DNA of 64,000 nt from Ruminiclostridium sp. (GTDB lineage: Bacteria > Bacillota > Clostridia > Oscillospirales > Ruminococcaceae), in the NCBI GenBank assembly GCA_017625405.1, contig JAGALB010000060.1, positions 62,001 to 126,000 on the forward strand, read 5' to 3'. The notes under the pieces were generated by a model, which did not search any database, was not told the origin of the DNA, and was given only the letters and a program-made list of their open reading frames with translations. A program made the position numbers and the translations under genes. Shown one piece after another: positions 27,739-36,965 of this stretch (position 1 is its first letter; every line of letters starts with the position of its first letter).

Positions 27739-27759
27739 GTCTGTATTCTCCTTCCGTTA

Positions 27760-28014
27760 TTACTTAGCTCTTTCGATTACGTTGATTAAACGCCATCTCT
27801 TATCCTTGGATAAAGGTCTTGTTTCCATAACTTCAACCTTATCGCCTACCTTGCAGGTGTTTTCTTCATCGTGAGCCTTTAACTTGTAGGTTCTCTTGAT
27901 GATCTTCTTGTATAAAGGGTGGCGAACGTTATCCTTGATAGCAACAACGATAGTCTTATCCATCTTATCGCTTACAACGATACCTACTCTGGTTTTTCTG
28001 AGATTTCTTTCCAT
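27760..28014 (-). CDS. rpsQ: 30S ribosomal protein S17
   Basis: OB-fold protein (84 residues). [18 protein letters not shown] and the motif [20 protein letters not shown] are typical. Confidence 0.97.
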   Translation of the reverse strand: MERNLRKTRVGIVVSDKMDKTIVVAIKDNVRHPLYKKIIKRTYKLKAHDEENTCKVGDKVEVMETRPLSKDKRWRLINVIERAK

Positions 28015-28032
28015 TATATATCGTCCTCCCTC

Positions 28033-28236
28033 TTACTTATTTGCCGCAAGCTCACGCTCACGCTGGATTGTCTTGATAACGGCAATCTCCTTCTTGACAG
28101 CCTTGATTCTTGTAGGATTCTCAAGCTGGTTTACTGCAAGCTGAAAACGGAGGTTGAAAAGCTCCTGCTTTAATTCAGCAGCTCTGTTCTGTAATTCGAC
28201 TTCAGATAATTCTCTGATTTCCTTTGTAATCTTCAT
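28033..28236 (-). CDS. rpmC: 50S ribosomal protein L29
   Basis: Two-helix protein at the tunnel exit (67 residues), close to the signal recognition particle site. [20 protein letters not shown] is the family core. It overlaps rplP by one base. Confidence 0.96.
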   Translation of the reverse strand: MKITKEIRELSEVELQNRAAELKQELFNLRFQLAVNQLENPTRIKAVKKEIAVIKTIQRERELAANK

Positions 28237-28655
28237 TACTCAGCAGCCTCCTCTTTCTTTACAAATTTGCACTTGATAGGAAGCTTGTGCATAGCGAGAC
28301 GCATAGCTTCTCTTGCAACTTCTTCCGATACACCGGCGATTTCGAACATTACTCTGCCGGGCTTAACTACTGCTACCCAGTATTCAGGTGAACCCTTACC
28401 GGAACCCATTCGTGTTTCAGCGGGCTTTTCTGTTACGGGCTTGTCAGGGAAAATCTTGATCCAAACCTGACCGCCACGCTTGATATAACGTGTCATAGCG
28501 ATACGGGCAGCTTCGATCTGTCTGGATGTGATCCATGCAGGTTCGAGTGCCTGTAAACCGTATTCACCGTTGGAAACTGTGTTACCACGGAGAGCCTTAC
28601 CTGTGAGGCGACCTCTCTGCTGTCTTCTGTACTTTACTCTCTTTGGAAGTAACAT
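28236..28655 (-). CDS. rplP: 50S ribosomal protein L16
   Basis: Needed for A-site tRNA accommodation (139 residues). [20 protein letters not shown] and [20 protein letters not shown] are hallmark stretches. It overlaps rpsC by one base. Confidence 0.98.
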   Translation of the reverse strand: MLLPKRVKYRRQQRGRLTGKALRGNTVSNGEYGLQALEPAWITSRQIEAARIAMTRYIKRGGQVWIKIFPDKPVTEKPAETRMGSGKGSPEYWVAVVKPGRVMFEIAGVSEEVAREAMRLAMHKLPIKCKFVKKEEAAE

Positions 28656-29389
28656 TATTCATTACCCCCTTCTTTTCTTTCTGCTCTGGGCTTGAAATTC
28701 TTCTTGCCGTCGTTGTTTCTTCTTCTGGGTCTTTCAGGCTTTGTTGTGGGGATTTCGCCCTTTAAAACTTCACCCTTGTAGATCCAAACCTTAACGCCGA
28801 TAACGCCGTAGGTTGTATTAGCTCTTGCTACACCGTAGTCGATGTCAGCACGGAGTGTCTGAAGCGGGATTGTACCTTCGTGGTAGCTTTCGGAACGAGC
28901 GATTTCTGCGCCGCCGAGACGACCGCTTACTGTTGTCTTGATACCCTTTGCACCGAGCTTCATTGTTCTGCTGATGCAGGACTTCATAGCTCTTCTGAAG
29001 GATACACGGCCTTCGAGCTGCTGAGCAATGTTTTCAGCAACAAGCTGTGCGTTCATGTCAGGGCTCTTGATTTCGATGATGTTTACGAGAACGGTCTTGC
29101 CGCCTGTAAGCTTTTCGAGTTCGCCTCTGAGCTTTTCGATTTCAGCACCCTTCTGACCGATAACCATACCGGGCTTTGCGCACTGGATGTTTACCTTTAC
29201 CTTAGCTGCGTCACGTTCGATTTCGATTGTAGGAACGCCAGCCTTGTAAAGCTTCTTCTTTAAATATTCACGAATCTTGTAGTCTTCTACAAGTGCGTCA
29301 CCGAATGTGGACTTGTTGGCAAACCAACGGGAGTCCCAATCCTTGATAACGCCTACTCTAAGACCGTGAGGATTAACTTTCTGTCCCAT
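28655..29389 (-). CDS. rpsC: 30S ribosomal protein S3
   Basis: At the mRNA entry tunnel (244 residues). [20 protein letters not shown], a KH domain with [15 protein letters not shown], and the C-terminal [21 protein letters not shown] basic, Arg/Lys-rich tail of about 30 residues follows the core. Confidence 0.98.
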   Translation of the reverse strand: MGQKVNPHGLRVGVIKDWDSRWFANKSTFGDALVEDYKIREYLKKKLYKAGVPTIEIERDAAKVKVNIQCAKPGMVIGQKGAEIEKLRGELEKLTGGKTVLVNIIEIKSPDMNAQLVAENIAQQLEGRVSFRRAMKSCISRTMKLGAKGIKTTVSGRLGGAEIARSESYHEGTIPLQTLRADIDYGVARANTTYGVIGVKVWIYKGEVLKGEIPTTKPERPRRRNNDGKKNFKPRAERKEGGNE

Positions 29390-29400
29390 TGTTTACCTCC

Positions 29401-29736
29401 TTATTCCTTTTCTTTGATAACAAGCACGATGTTGGATGTTCTCTTTAAGATTCTGTGTGCTCTGCCGTGATCCTTGGGACGGATACGCTTGAGTGTAACG
29501 CCTGCACCGCAGTGGCAGGAAGATACGTAGCAGTTAGCAACATCCATGTTGTGGTTGTTCTCTGCATTTGCCATAGCTGACTTGAGAAGCTTCATAAGAG
29601 GCTCGCAAGCAGACTTGGGTGTGTACTTTAAGATAGCCATTGCTTCTTCGCAGGGCTTATTTCTGATAAGATCGAGTACGATTCCTACCTTACGGGGAGA
29701 AATACGAACCTGTCTTAATTCTGCTCTTGCTTCCAT
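29401..29736 (-). CDS. rplV: 50S ribosomal protein L22
   Basis: Lines the nascent peptide tunnel (111 residues). [20 protein letters not shown] and the beta-hairpin/C-terminal [20 protein letters not shown] are typical. Confidence 0.97.
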   Translation of the reverse strand: MEARAELRQVRISPRKVGIVLDLIRNKPCEEAMAILKYTPKSACEPLMKLLKSAMANAENNHNMDVANCYVSSCHCGAGVTLKRIRPKDHGRAHRILKRTSNIVLVIKEKE

Positions 29737-29749
29737 TCGTTTCTCCTCC

Positions 29750-30025
29750 TTACTTCTTGGTTGTCTTGCTGCCTACGTGACCCTTGAATGTTCTTGTAGG
29801 AGCGAATTCGCCTAACTTGTGGCCAACCATGTCTTCAGTTACATAAACCGGAACGTGCTTTCTGCCGTCATGAACAGCGAAAGTGTGACCAACGAAATCA
29901 GGGAAAATTGTGCTGGAACGGCTCCATGTCTTGAGAACCTTCTTTTCGCCTGCTTCATTCATAGCAATTACGCGCTTAAGAAGAACTTCCTGGACATAAG
30001 GTCCCTTCTTGATACTTCTGCTCAT
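29750..30025 (-). CDS. rpsS: 30S ribosomal protein S19
   Basis: In the 30S head (91 residues). [39 protein letters not shown] and [14 protein letters not shown] are diagnostic. It is preceded by a 95-base gap after rplB. Confidence 0.98.
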   Translation of the reverse strand: MSRSIKKGPYVQEVLLKRVIAMNEAGEKKVLKTWSRSSTIFPDFVGHTFAVHDGRKHVPVYVTEDMVGHKLGEFAPTRTFKGHVGSKTTKK

Positions 30026-30120
30026 ATTATTTATTTCCTTTCAAGTTACGTTGCAAGTTAATGAACACCGATTTACCCTTACGGCACGCTGTTCTTATTA
30101 ACAACAACTTGCATGCTTAA

Positions 30121-30954
30121 TTACTTGCCGTTTCTTCTCTTAACGATGAACTTATCTGTTCTGTTGTTCTGCTTACGTGTCTTGTAACCGAGAGCAGGCT
30201 TGCCCCAAGGTGTTACAGGACCGGGACGACCAACAGGAGACTTACCTTCACCACCACCGTGAGGGTGATCGCAGGGGTTCATTACAGAACCTCTTACAGT
30301 AGGTCTAACGCCCATGTGTCTTACTCTACCAGCCTTACCGTAGTTAACGTTAGCGTGGTCAGCGTTGCTTACTACACCGATTGTAGCCATGCACTTTTCA
30401 GATACATTTCTGAGCTCGCCGCTGGGGAGACGGATTAAAGCGTAGCCGTTTTCCTTAGCCATGAGCTGTGCCTGGTTACCGGCAGAACGAACGAGCTGAG
30501 CGCCCTTGCCGGGGTAAAGCTCGATGTTGTGGATAACTGTACCAACAGGGATATCCTTGAGTGCGAGAGCGTTACCGGGCTTGATGTCTGCATCAGAACC
30601 GTTTCTGATAACGTCGCCTACTGCAAGCTTTTCAGGAGCGATGATATACTTCTTTTCGCCGTCCTCGTACTGAACGAGTGCGATGAATGCGGAACGGTTG
30701 GGGTCGTATTCAAGAGTAAGAACAGTAGCGTTCATGCCGAGCTTGTTTCTCTTGAAGTCGATAATTCTGTACTTTCTTCTGTTTCCGCCGCCCTTGTGTC
30801 TTACAGTAATTCTGCCGTAGCTGTTACGGCCGGAATGCTTTTTGAGGCTTTCAAGAAGGCTCTTTTCAGGAGCAACCTTAGATAAGCCGCTGTAATCAAT
30901 AACTGTCATGCCTCTGAGACCGGGTGTGACAGGTTTATATGTCTTTATAGCCAT
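30121..30954 (-). CDS. rplB: 50S ribosomal protein L2
   Basis: Needed for subunit joining and peptidyl transfer (277 residues). [20 protein letters not shown] and the C-terminal [20 protein letters not shown] (with the conserved His) are hallmarks. Confidence 0.98.
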   Translation of the reverse strand: MAIKTYKPVTPGLRGMTVIDYSGLSKVAPEKSLLESLKKHSGRNSYGRITVRHKGGGNRRKYRIIDFKRNKLGMNATVLTLEYDPNRSAFIALVQYEDGEKKYIIAPEKLAVGDVIRNGSDADIKPGNALALKDIPVGTVIHNIELYPGKGAQLVRSAGNQAQLMAKENGYALIRLPSGELRNVSEKCMATIGVVSNADHANVNYGKAGRVRHMGVRPTVRGSVMNPCDHPHGGGEGKSPVGRPGPVTPWGKPALGYKTRKQNNRTDKFIVKRRNGK

Positions 30955-30973
30955 TTATCTTCACTCCTTACTT

Positions 30974-31270
30974 TTACATCATGCCGTCGAAGAATTCAAT
31001 TGTCTTTGAATCTTCTGTGAGAGTTACAACTGCCTTTTTCCAGTCAGATGTGTAACCTTCGCTGCGGCCCATGCGCTTCTTCTTGCCCTTAACGCTGATT
31101 GTGTTAACCTTAGCAACCTTAACACCGAAAAGTGTTTCAACAGCCTTCTTAACTTCAATCTTGTTAGCGTTCTTAGCAACTTCAAATGTGTACTTGCGTT
31201 CTGCAAGTCCGTCCATAGACTTTTCTGTAATGATGGGGCGTACGATAATGTCCTGTGCTAATCTTTCCAT
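30974..31270 (-). CDS. rplW: 50S ribosomal protein L23
   Basis: Tunnel-exit protein and docking site for trigger factor and SRP (98 residues). [20 protein letters not shown] and [20 protein letters not shown] match the family. It overlaps rplD by one base. Confidence 0.97.
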   Translation of the reverse strand: MERLAQDIIVRPIITEKSMDGLAERKYTFEVAKNANKIEVKKAVETLFGVKVAKVNTISVKGKKKRMGRSEGYTSDWKKAVVTLTEDSKTIEFFDGMM

Positions 31271-31893
31271 TACGCATATACCTCCTCAATCTTTGCAACA
31301 GCATCCTTAACAACGATAAACTTTGTGTAGTTTAAGATGTCGTAAACGTTAAGTGTGTTAACCTGAGTTGTCTTAACGCCGGGGATGTTAGCTGCGCTCT
31401 TGATAACCTTCTTGTCAACTGTGTCAAGAACGATTAATGCCTTTTCGGAAACATTAAGAGCCTTGAGCATGTTAACGATTGTCTTTGTCTTGAACTCTTC
31501 AGTCTTGATAGCGTCGAGAACAACGATGTCGTTATCTGCTACCTTTGTGGAGAGTGCGGAAAGGAGAGCGAGTCTCTTAACCTTTTTATTTAATGAGTAG
31601 CTGTAGCTTCTGGGCTTGGGGCCTAAAGCGATACCGCCGTGTGTCCACTGGGGAGCTCTTGTGGAACCCTGTCTTGCGTGACCTGTGCCCTTCTGTCTCC
31701 AGGGCTTCTTGCCGCCGCCGCTTACCTCTGTTCTTGTAAGAGTAGACTGAGTACCCTGACGCTGATTTGCGAGGTAGTTTACAACTGCTGCATGCATAAC
31801 TACTGTGTTGGGTTCGATACCGAACACTGCATCGTTAAGCTCGAGGTCGGAAACAGGCTGACCGTTCATATCAAATACTTTTACGTTTGCCAT
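31270..31893 (-). CDS. rplD: 50S ribosomal protein L4
   Basis: Tunnel-lining protein (207 residues), known in other bacteria to repress the S10 operon. The long loop [20 protein letters not shown] is diagnostic. Confidence 0.97.
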   Translation of the reverse strand: MANVKVFDMNGQPVSDLELNDAVFGIEPNTVVMHAAVVNYLANQRQGTQSTLTRTEVSGGGKKPWRQKGTGHARQGSTRAPQWTHGGIALGPKPRSYSYSLNKKVKRLALLSALSTKVADNDIVVLDAIKTEEFKTKTIVNMLKALNVSEKALIVLDTVDKKVIKSAANIPGVKTTQVNTLNVYDILNYTKFIVVKDAVAKIEEVYA

Positions 31894-31908
31894 TATTAAT
31901 CCTCCTCC

Positions 31909-32541
31909 TTACGCTTTAACCGCATCAGTAATGCAAAGTACTCCGCCCTTAGGACCGGGAACAGCACCCTTGATTGCGATAAGATTATTTTCTGCATCAA
32001 CCTTGACTACTACAAGGTTCTGAACAGTAATTGTGTCACAACCCATGTGACCAGGCATACCCTTACCCTTGAAGATTCTGGAAGGATCAGAGATAGCGCC
32101 CATGGAACCTGCATGTCTGTGAACAGGACCTGTACCGTGAGTCATCTTTACTCTGTGCTGGTTGTGACGCTTGATTGTACCCTGGAAGCCCTTACCCTTG
32201 CTGGTACCCTGAACGTCGATTACATCGCCTACTGCAAATGTGTCAGCCTTTAAGATGTCGCCAACGTTAACTGCGGATGTGTCATCGAGTCTGAACTCCT
32301 TGAGTGTTCTCTTGAATGCTACGTCATTCTTCTTGAAATGTCCCTGCATGGGCTTGTTTACGCCCTTGGGGGAGATGTCGCCGAAACCGAGCTGTACTGC
32401 TTCGTAGCCGTCGTTTTCAGAAGTCTTCTTCTGTACAACTACGCAAGGGCCGGCTTCAACTACTGTTACGGGAACTACGTTACCCGCTTCATCGAAAATC
32501 TGGGTCATGCCGATTTTCTTTGCGATTAAACCCTTTTTCAT
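31909..32541 (-). CDS. rplC: 50S ribosomal protein L3
   Basis: Early 50S assembly protein close to the peptidyl transferase centre (210 residues). [39 protein letters not shown] and [20 protein letters not shown] are typical. A 143-base gap with two small hairpins (TTGGC/GCCAA and TTGAGA/TCTCAA arms) separates it from rpsJ. Confidence 0.97.
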   Translation of the reverse strand: MKKGLIAKKIGMTQIFDEAGNVVPVTVVEAGPCVVVQKKTSENDGYEAVQLGFGDISPKGVNKPMQGHFKKNDVAFKRTLKEFRLDDTSAVNVGDILKADTFAVGDVIDVQGTSKGKGFQGTIKRHNQHRVKMTHGTGPVHRHAGSMGAISDPSRIFKGKGMPGHMGCDTITVQNLVVVKVDAENNLIAIKGAVPGPKGGVLCITDAVKA

Positions 32542-32684
32542 GGTTTTCCTCCTAATTGGTTATTGGTTGAGATTTTCTCAACATGACCAAGTGCAGCGTG
32601 TCTGCCTTGGTTAGTGGTTGGCGTTGCCAACATAACTCGAAACTTCTTCTTCGGTCGCAATTTTTTCTGCAACACTGTGGGGAA

Positions 32685-32996
32685 TTAGAATTCCATTGAA
32701 ATTTCTACGCCCGCAGGTAATTCAAGACTCTGTAATGCTTCGATTGTCTTGTTTGTGGGGCGGATTACGTCGATAAGACGCTTGTGGGTTCTGAGTTCGA
32801 ACTGCTCACGGCTGTCCTTGTACTTGTGAACTGCACGTAAGATTGTGATGATTTCCTTGTTTGTAGGAAGCGGAATAGGACCAGCAACTCTGGAACCTGT
32901 TCTCTTGGCTGTTTCAACAATCTTAGCTGCTGCCGCATCAACAATGGAGTGCTCGTAGCCCTTGATCTTAACTCTAACCTTTTCCTTAACTGCCAC
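32685..32996 (-). CDS. rpsJ: 30S ribosomal protein S10
   Basis: First gene of the cluster (103 residues), also the scaffold for NusB in antitermination. [20 protein letters not shown] and [20 protein letters not shown] are diagnostic. The start codon is GTG at 32996, with AAGGGG ten bases upstream. Confidence 0.97.
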   Translation of the reverse strand: MAVKEKVRVKIKGYEHSIVDAAAAKIVETAKRTGSRVAGPIPLPTNKEIITILRAVHKYKDSREQFELRTHKRLIDVIRPTNKTIEALQSLELPAGVEISMEF

Positions 32997-33000
32997 TTTC

Positions 33001-33294
33001 GTTTATCCCCTTTCATAGATTTGCACTTCGGTGTGGTACCGAGCTTTTCATGAAAGCGAACAGAACCGGGAATTCAGTTGCACACTATATCGTGTGTTCC
33101 CTTATAATCCATATCGGTTGTCACCAAATCCCTTTACAACGGGGGTGTCTGCCTCCGGCAAACCCTTCCCAGGGGCGGCTTACCGAATGAATTTCCCTGT
33201 TTTCGCCCGACTTTTAGCCGGACATGCTCCATCGGAATTACCGTCTGTCATGCAGGCGCAACCTCCGATTTCTACGCATTATTCGCAGTGTGCA
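33001..33294 (-). promoter_or_regulatory. Long, apparently structured 5' leader of the S10 operon
   Basis: About 300 bases separate the promoter start point (near 33294) from rpsJ and hold no ORF. The minus-strand transcript contains several possible hairpins, for example CACAC/GTGTG (about 33080-33095), GCC GGA GGC (about 33150-33160) and TTTCATGAAA (about 33045-33055), and GC-rich stretches unlike the flanks. A ribosomal-protein leader that mediates feedback is likely by position. I could not assign it to a named leader family. Confidence 0.5.
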
Positions 33295-33300
33295 AGTGAT

Positions 33301-33329
33301 ATTATACCTCATTTTGCCGAGAATTACAA
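33301..33329 (-). promoter_or_regulatory. Promoter of the S10-spc-alpha cluster
   Basis: Minus strand TTGTAA (33324-33329) and a perfect TATAAT (33301-33306) with a 17-base spacer. Transcription would start near 33294. Confidence 0.8.
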
Positions 33330-33429
33330 CACTTTTTGCAAAATTTCCTGCCATTTCTGATGTAGAAATTTAATCAAAATCACATCTAAGTTTTGTGCAA
33401 AATCACAACGATGTTTTTGCAAAATTCAA

Positions 33430-33448
33430 GGGCGGAAATAATCCGCCC
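33430..33448 (-). terminator. Hairpin after the small lipoprotein gene
   Basis: Arms GGGCGGA and TCCGCCC around AATAA, six bases after the lipoprotein stop; the downstream minus-strand sequence has only a weak T tract. The arms resemble the palindrome at 57054-57072. Confidence 0.5.
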
Positions 33449-33454
33449 GAAAAT

Positions 33455-34135
33455 TTATTCAATTTCTGTTCTCGTAACAGGTCCATTTGCAGTTCTTTCA
33501 AATATATTCATTATATAACATTCCTCAGTTCCGTCGGAAAGAGTATATTTCGTATCATAACGTATACAGTTACCGCTTGACTTATCAATAGAGAAAAGAA
33601 CGGAAAAATCTGTAAGCTCGTCATATTCAGCAAATGCGATGTACTGCTTCAGTTTTTCAAGGTCATAGCTCAGCGTCAGCATGGTCTGGGTATCTGTTTC
33701 TTTTATTTCGCTGCCTGATACCGCAGCTTCATAATCTGCAAAAAGCTGTTCACCGTCTGCGAAATAATGGCGGCTTGCCCTGCTGTAAGTGTAGTAGCCT
33801 TCAGTGCCCTTTGCAATAAAGCTCCATTCTGTTTCATCAGGCAACGTAATATAGTTAAGCTCTGTGCCGTTATTGTACTCATAATAATCCTTGCCGTCAA
33901 TGTGCGCCGAATACATATAGGTCATCACTTCGCCCTGAAACTGATATTCTATACTCTGCACACCTGTATGGCTGATATAGTCGTTGACGGTAATCCATGC
34001 GCCTTCTAAAGCGGTATGGTTTTCTTTTGCCCTGTCAACAAGCTCCTTGCCCTCGTAATAATATTCCTTCTTCGCACATCCGCAAACACACAGGCATACC
34101 ATTATAATATATATATAAGAGAATATTTTTTTCAT
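33455..34135 (-). CDS. Small lipoprotein, function unknown
   Basis: A 226-residue secreted lipoprotein: a hydrophobic start, then a cysteine-rich lipobox region ending VCGC (Cys20) followed by AKKEYYYEG. The mature part alternates short beta strands and polar turns (for example FQGEVMTYMYSAHIDGKDYY), as in periplasmic-type binding or sensing folds, but I do not recognise a family. The start at 34135 has GGTGG upstream; an in-frame start 69 bases earlier would run through the HPr terminator hairpin and is rejected. It lies downstream of ptsH but beyond that terminator, so it may depend on read-through. Confidence 0.7.
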   Translation of the reverse strand: MKKIFSYIYIIMVCLCVCGCAKKEYYYEGKELVDRAKENHTALEGAWITVNDYISHTGVQSIEYQFQGEVMTYMYSAHIDGKDYYEYNNGTELNYITLPDETEWSFIAKGTEGYYTYSRASRHYFADGEQLFADYEAAVSGSEIKETDTQTMLTLSYDLEKLKQYIAFAEYDELTDFSVLFSIDKSSGNCIRYDTKYTLSDGTEECYIMNIFERTANGPVTRTEIE

Positions 34136-34155
34136 AGTACCACCAAAAAATAATA

Positions 34156-34186
34156 ACCCCCGATAAAGGTCGCCCTTTACCGGGGT
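34156..34186 (-). terminator. Terminator after ptsH
   Basis: Arms ACCCCCGATAAAGG and CCTTTACCGGGGT (34156-34169, 34174-34186) around a 4-nt loop, followed on the minus strand by TTATTATTTTTT. It separates ptsH from the lipoprotein. Confidence 0.85.
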
Positions 34187-34204
34187 TCTGCTGTTATTAA
34201 TCAA

Positions 34205-34468
34205 TTATTCTTCGAAGCCGCCTTCGATGAGCTTTGTTAAGCCGTCAACTGCGAGCTGTTCGTCAGCGCCGTCAGCAATGATGCGGATTGTTGTGCCGCC
34301 TACGATACCGAGAGAAAGGATACCTAAAAGGGACTTAGCGTTTACTCTGCGCTCTTCCTTTTCAACCCAGATAGAAGACTTGTATTCGTTTGCCTTCTGA
34401 ATGAAGAATGTTGCGGGTCTTGCGTGAAGACCAACCTGATTTTTAACGTCTACTTCTCTTACGAACAT
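34205..34468 (-). CDS. ptsH: Phosphocarrier protein HPr
   Basis: An 87-residue HPr that passes phosphate from enzyme I to sugar-specific EII proteins. His15 in GLHARPA is the phosphocarrier residue; Ser46 in NAKSLLGILSL is the HPr-kinase site that in Firmicutes links glycolytic flux to CcpA-mediated catabolite control. Both are present, so it is HPr and not Crh. It stands alone here, without ptsI, behind its own promoter and followed by a terminator. Confidence 0.95.
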   Translation of the reverse strand: MFVREVDVKNQVGLHARPATFFIQKANEYKSSIWVEKEERRVNAKSLLGILSLGIVGGTTIRIIADGADEQLAVDGLTKLIEGGFEE

Positions 34469-34535
34469 AAGAAAATTCCTCCATTATTTTTAAGTTACCC
34501 CTTGGCAGATATTAACTGCCGTCGTCTACTTTTTT

Positions 34536-34564
34536 AGTATATCCTTAAAAAAGATTTAAGTCAA
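34536..34564 (-). promoter_or_regulatory. Promoter of ptsH
   Basis: Minus strand TTGACT (34559-34564) and TATACT (34536-34541), 17 bases apart. The leader between it and ptsH contains a small hairpin with arms GGCAG and CTGCC (34504-34520). Confidence 0.78.
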
Positions 34565-34710
34565 CAACTTTTTCGGTTTTTTACGGAACTTTTGAAATAA
34601 TTTTCTGTTTTTGTTCATATAAACTCAGATTATCTGTGAAACCTTGTTGTAAATGCACAAATAGTTTTCAACATAGTATTCAACATAAACAAGAAGTTTT
34701 CAACAATTCC

Positions 34711-35391
34711 TTATAAAAGGTCCGGGCGTTTCTTTTTTGTAACCTCAAGCGCCATTTCGTCCTGCCATTTTTTGATATTGGCATGATGTCCCGAAATCAG
34801 TACTTCAGGTACTTTTCTGCCCATCCATTCTTCGGGTCTTGTGTACTGGGGATGCTCTAAAAGCCCGTTATAGTGGCTCTCTATGGAATACGCATCCTCG
34901 TTGGGAAGCACACCGTCCTGAAGTCTTGCCACCGAGTCGGTCAGCATAAGGGCAGGCAGCTCTCCGCCTGTCACAACATAGTCGCCTGTGGATATTTCCT
35001 CAAACTGAAGCTCATCCAGCACACGCTGGTCAACCCCCTCATAGTGTCCGCACAGGAGAATCAGATTTTCCTCCGCCGCAAGCTCCTTTACTATCTCCTG
35101 AGTAAGAGTTCTGCCCTGTGGCGACATATATATAAGCCTCGGCCTTGCATTTTCGGGGAGCTGTTTCTTTATAGCCATCACACAGTCATAGATAGGCTGA
35201 GCCTGCATAACCATTCCTGTTCCGCCGCCGTATGCCTTGTCGTCAACGTTCTTGTGCTTATTCAGTGTGTAGTCACGGATATTGTGGCAGTTTACCTCAA
35301 TATGCCCTGCTTTGCGTGCTCTGCCGATGATGCTTTCGGAAAGAACGCCCTCACACATGGCGGGAAAAAGGGTCGCAATATCAATCCTCAT
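34711..35391 (-). CDS. trmD: tRNA (guanine37-N1)-methyltransferase
   Basis: Methylates G37 beside the anticodon using S-adenosylmethionine, preventing frameshifts (226 residues). MRIDIATLFPAMCEGVLSES, the knot region LCGHYEGVDQRVLDEL and GDYVVTGGELPALMLTDSVA are hallmarks. The start at 35391 lies 11 bases inside rimM with GGGTG nine bases upstream; the frame is open a little further but without a better site. Confidence 0.96.
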   Translation of the reverse strand: MRIDIATLFPAMCEGVLSESIIGRARKAGHIEVNCHNIRDYTLNKHKNVDDKAYGGGTGMVMQAQPIYDCVMAIKKQLPENARPRLIYMSPQGRTLTQEIVKELAAEENLILLCGHYEGVDQRVLDELQFEEISTGDYVVTGGELPALMLTDSVARLQDGVLPNEDAYSIESHYNGLLEHPQYTRPEEWMGRKVPEVLISGHHANIKKWQDEMALEVTKKKRPDLL

Positions 35392-35926
35392 CGCCGTTTT
35401 CACCCTTTCCACGGTAAATATCGAAAAGGCCGTCGAGAGGGCGTATGTAGATTTTACCCTCGTCTATGTCGGTGTTTATAAGCACTTCGGGAATCGCAGG
35501 GAACATAAGCTGCTTTCCGTCGGGAGTTTTTATCGAATAAACGTCTGCACCGCCGTTCTGGTAGATTTCATCAACCTTTCCGTAAACCGTGCCGTCGTCG
35601 TTATCCACAACCTGCAGGCCGATGATATCCTGTATAAACCATACATCTTCGGGAAGCTCCACATCCTCACGGTCAAGATACAGAATCTTTCCCACAAGCT
35701 TCTGCGCATCTTCGGGAGTGTCAACGCCCTTTATCTTGATAACAACCACATCGCTTTTGAGATAACGGCTTTTTTCAATTTCAACAGGGGTCTTATCCTT
35801 GCCCATATAAAGAGAATCAAATTCTTCCACAATGTCGGGGCTGTCGCAGTAGTACTGCATACGCACTTCACCCTTTAATCCCTGGGTTTTTGTGATTTTT
35901 CCCATTTCAAGATACTGATTTTTCAT
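35381..35926 (-). CDS. rimM: 16S rRNA processing protein RimM
   Basis: Helps 30S head maturation through S19 binding (181 residues). YLEMGKITKTQGLKGEVRM starts the N-terminal barrel; the PRC-barrel half has LPEDVWFIQDIIGLQVVD. It overlaps both the upstream hydrolase (20 bases) and trmD (11 bases). rpsP and the KH-domain gene, which usually precede rimM, are absent here. Confidence 0.93.
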   Translation of the reverse strand: MKNQYLEMGKITKTQGLKGEVRMQYYCDSPDIVEEFDSLYMGKDKTPVEIEKSRYLKSDVVVIKIKGVDTPEDAQKLVGKILYLDREDVELPEDVWFIQDIIGLQVVDNDDGTVYGKVDEIYQNGGADVYSIKTPDGKQLMFPAIPEVLINTDIDEGKIYIRPLDGLFDIYRGKGENGDED

Positions 35927-36854
35927 TCTGCACCTCTTTCAAAGTCTTGTCTATCCATAAAAGCAGATCATCATAGACCCGTTTTCTGTTTGTTTCGTGT
36001 AAAAGCATATGCCTTGCGCCGCCGTAAAGTCTTACCTTTACGTTTTTGCAGCCCGCCTTTTTCAGTCTGCGGTAAAGCCGTGCAACGCCCTTTCCGCATT
36101 CGCCCACACCGTCCTTATTGCCGCTCATCATCAGCAGCGGCAAATCAACAGGTATGCTGTACGCCCAGTCGGGAGCGGAAATTGCATCAAGGAGCGTAAT
36201 TATATCATTATACGCTCTTGCTGTATAGTCAAAAGCATGGCGATCCATAAGGTCACGGACTTTTTTGTCCCGTGAAAGCCAGTCCCAGCCAATGGACATC
36301 CTGCTCATTTTGTTATTGAAAAGAAAGCTGCCGATTTTCAGAATAAAGGGCAGGTGATATCTTCCACCCTCATACAGGCACATAAGCTTAGTGAAAAGAA
36401 CCAGCGCCTTGCGGTTATCAAAGCCATCGCTTGTTCCCACAAGCACGCAGGCGGAAATGTCGTCGCCGTACCAGGTGAGATATTCCCTTGCGGCAAAGCT
36501 GCCCATGCTGTGCCCTATAAGGATTACAGGCAGGTCAGGGAATTTACGGCACATTTTATCTGTAAGCAGCTTCATATCCCTTACAATACAGCGCCAGCCG
36601 TTTTTCTGTGCGAAAAAGCCCACATCCCCATAGCATTCTGCCGAGCGCCCGTGACCGAGGAAATCGTTGGCGCAGACGATGTAACCGTGTGCGGAAAAAT
36701 ATTCCATCATATGAAGATATAAAAGGGAGTTTTCACACATTCCATGCGCAATCTGAACGATGCCTTTAGGCTTTCCGTCAGGAACAGTCACATTGAATGC
36801 GATATTATTCACTCCGTTGGAGCTTTTGTAATGCCCTGAATATCTTCTCATCAC
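35907..36854 (-). CDS. Alpha/beta hydrolase (monoacylglycerol-lipase-like)
   Basis: A 315-residue soluble serine hydrolase of the lysophospholipase/monoglyceride lipase group. IAHGMCENSLLY holds the oxyanion-hole region, Ser116 in GHSMGS is the nucleophile, Asp in SGNKDGV and His in GARHMLLHE complete the triad. No signal peptide. It is the first gene of a unit with rimM and trmD and overlaps rimM by 20 bases, an unusual partner. A possible -10 (TATACT, 36880-36885) lies upstream but its -35 is weak. Confidence 0.85.
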   Translation of the reverse strand: MMRRYSGHYKSSNGVNNIAFNVTVPDGKPKGIVQIAHGMCENSLLYLHMMEYFSAHGYIVCANDFLGHGRSAECYGDVGFFAQKNGWRCIVRDMKLLTDKMCRKFPDLPVILIGHSMGSFAAREYLTWYGDDISACVLVGTSDGFDNRKALVLFTKLMCLYEGGRYHLPFILKIGSFLFNNKMSRMSIGWDWLSRDKKVRDLMDRHAFDYTARAYNDIITLLDAISAPDWAYSIPVDLPLLMMSGNKDGVGECGKGVARLYRRLKKAGCKNVKVRLYGGARHMLLHETNRKRVYDDLLLWIDKTLKEVQNEKSVS

Positions 36855-36922
36855 GCACCGCCTTTTCTTTACTTTTCATAGTATACCACAAAATTATAGA
36901 AAATAAAAGTGGTATAATAAAA

Positions 36923-36953
36923 AAATACAGCTGTGAAAGTCACAACTGTATTT
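36923..36953 (-). terminator. Terminator of the PadR operon
   Basis: Arms AAATACAG and CTGTATTT with an inner TGTGA/TCACA stem, followed on the minus strand by a T run. It lies 12 bases after the last gene of the operon. Confidence 0.85.
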
Positions 36954-36965
36954 TAAAATGTCCGT

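Noticed and set aside
32542..32684. Terminator or gene in the 143-base rpsJ-rplC gap
   Set aside because: Two small hairpins are present but neither has a T tract, and no coding frame is supported.
34136..34204. 23-residue extension of the small lipoprotein
   Set aside because: It runs through the HPr terminator hairpin and would bury the signal peptide.
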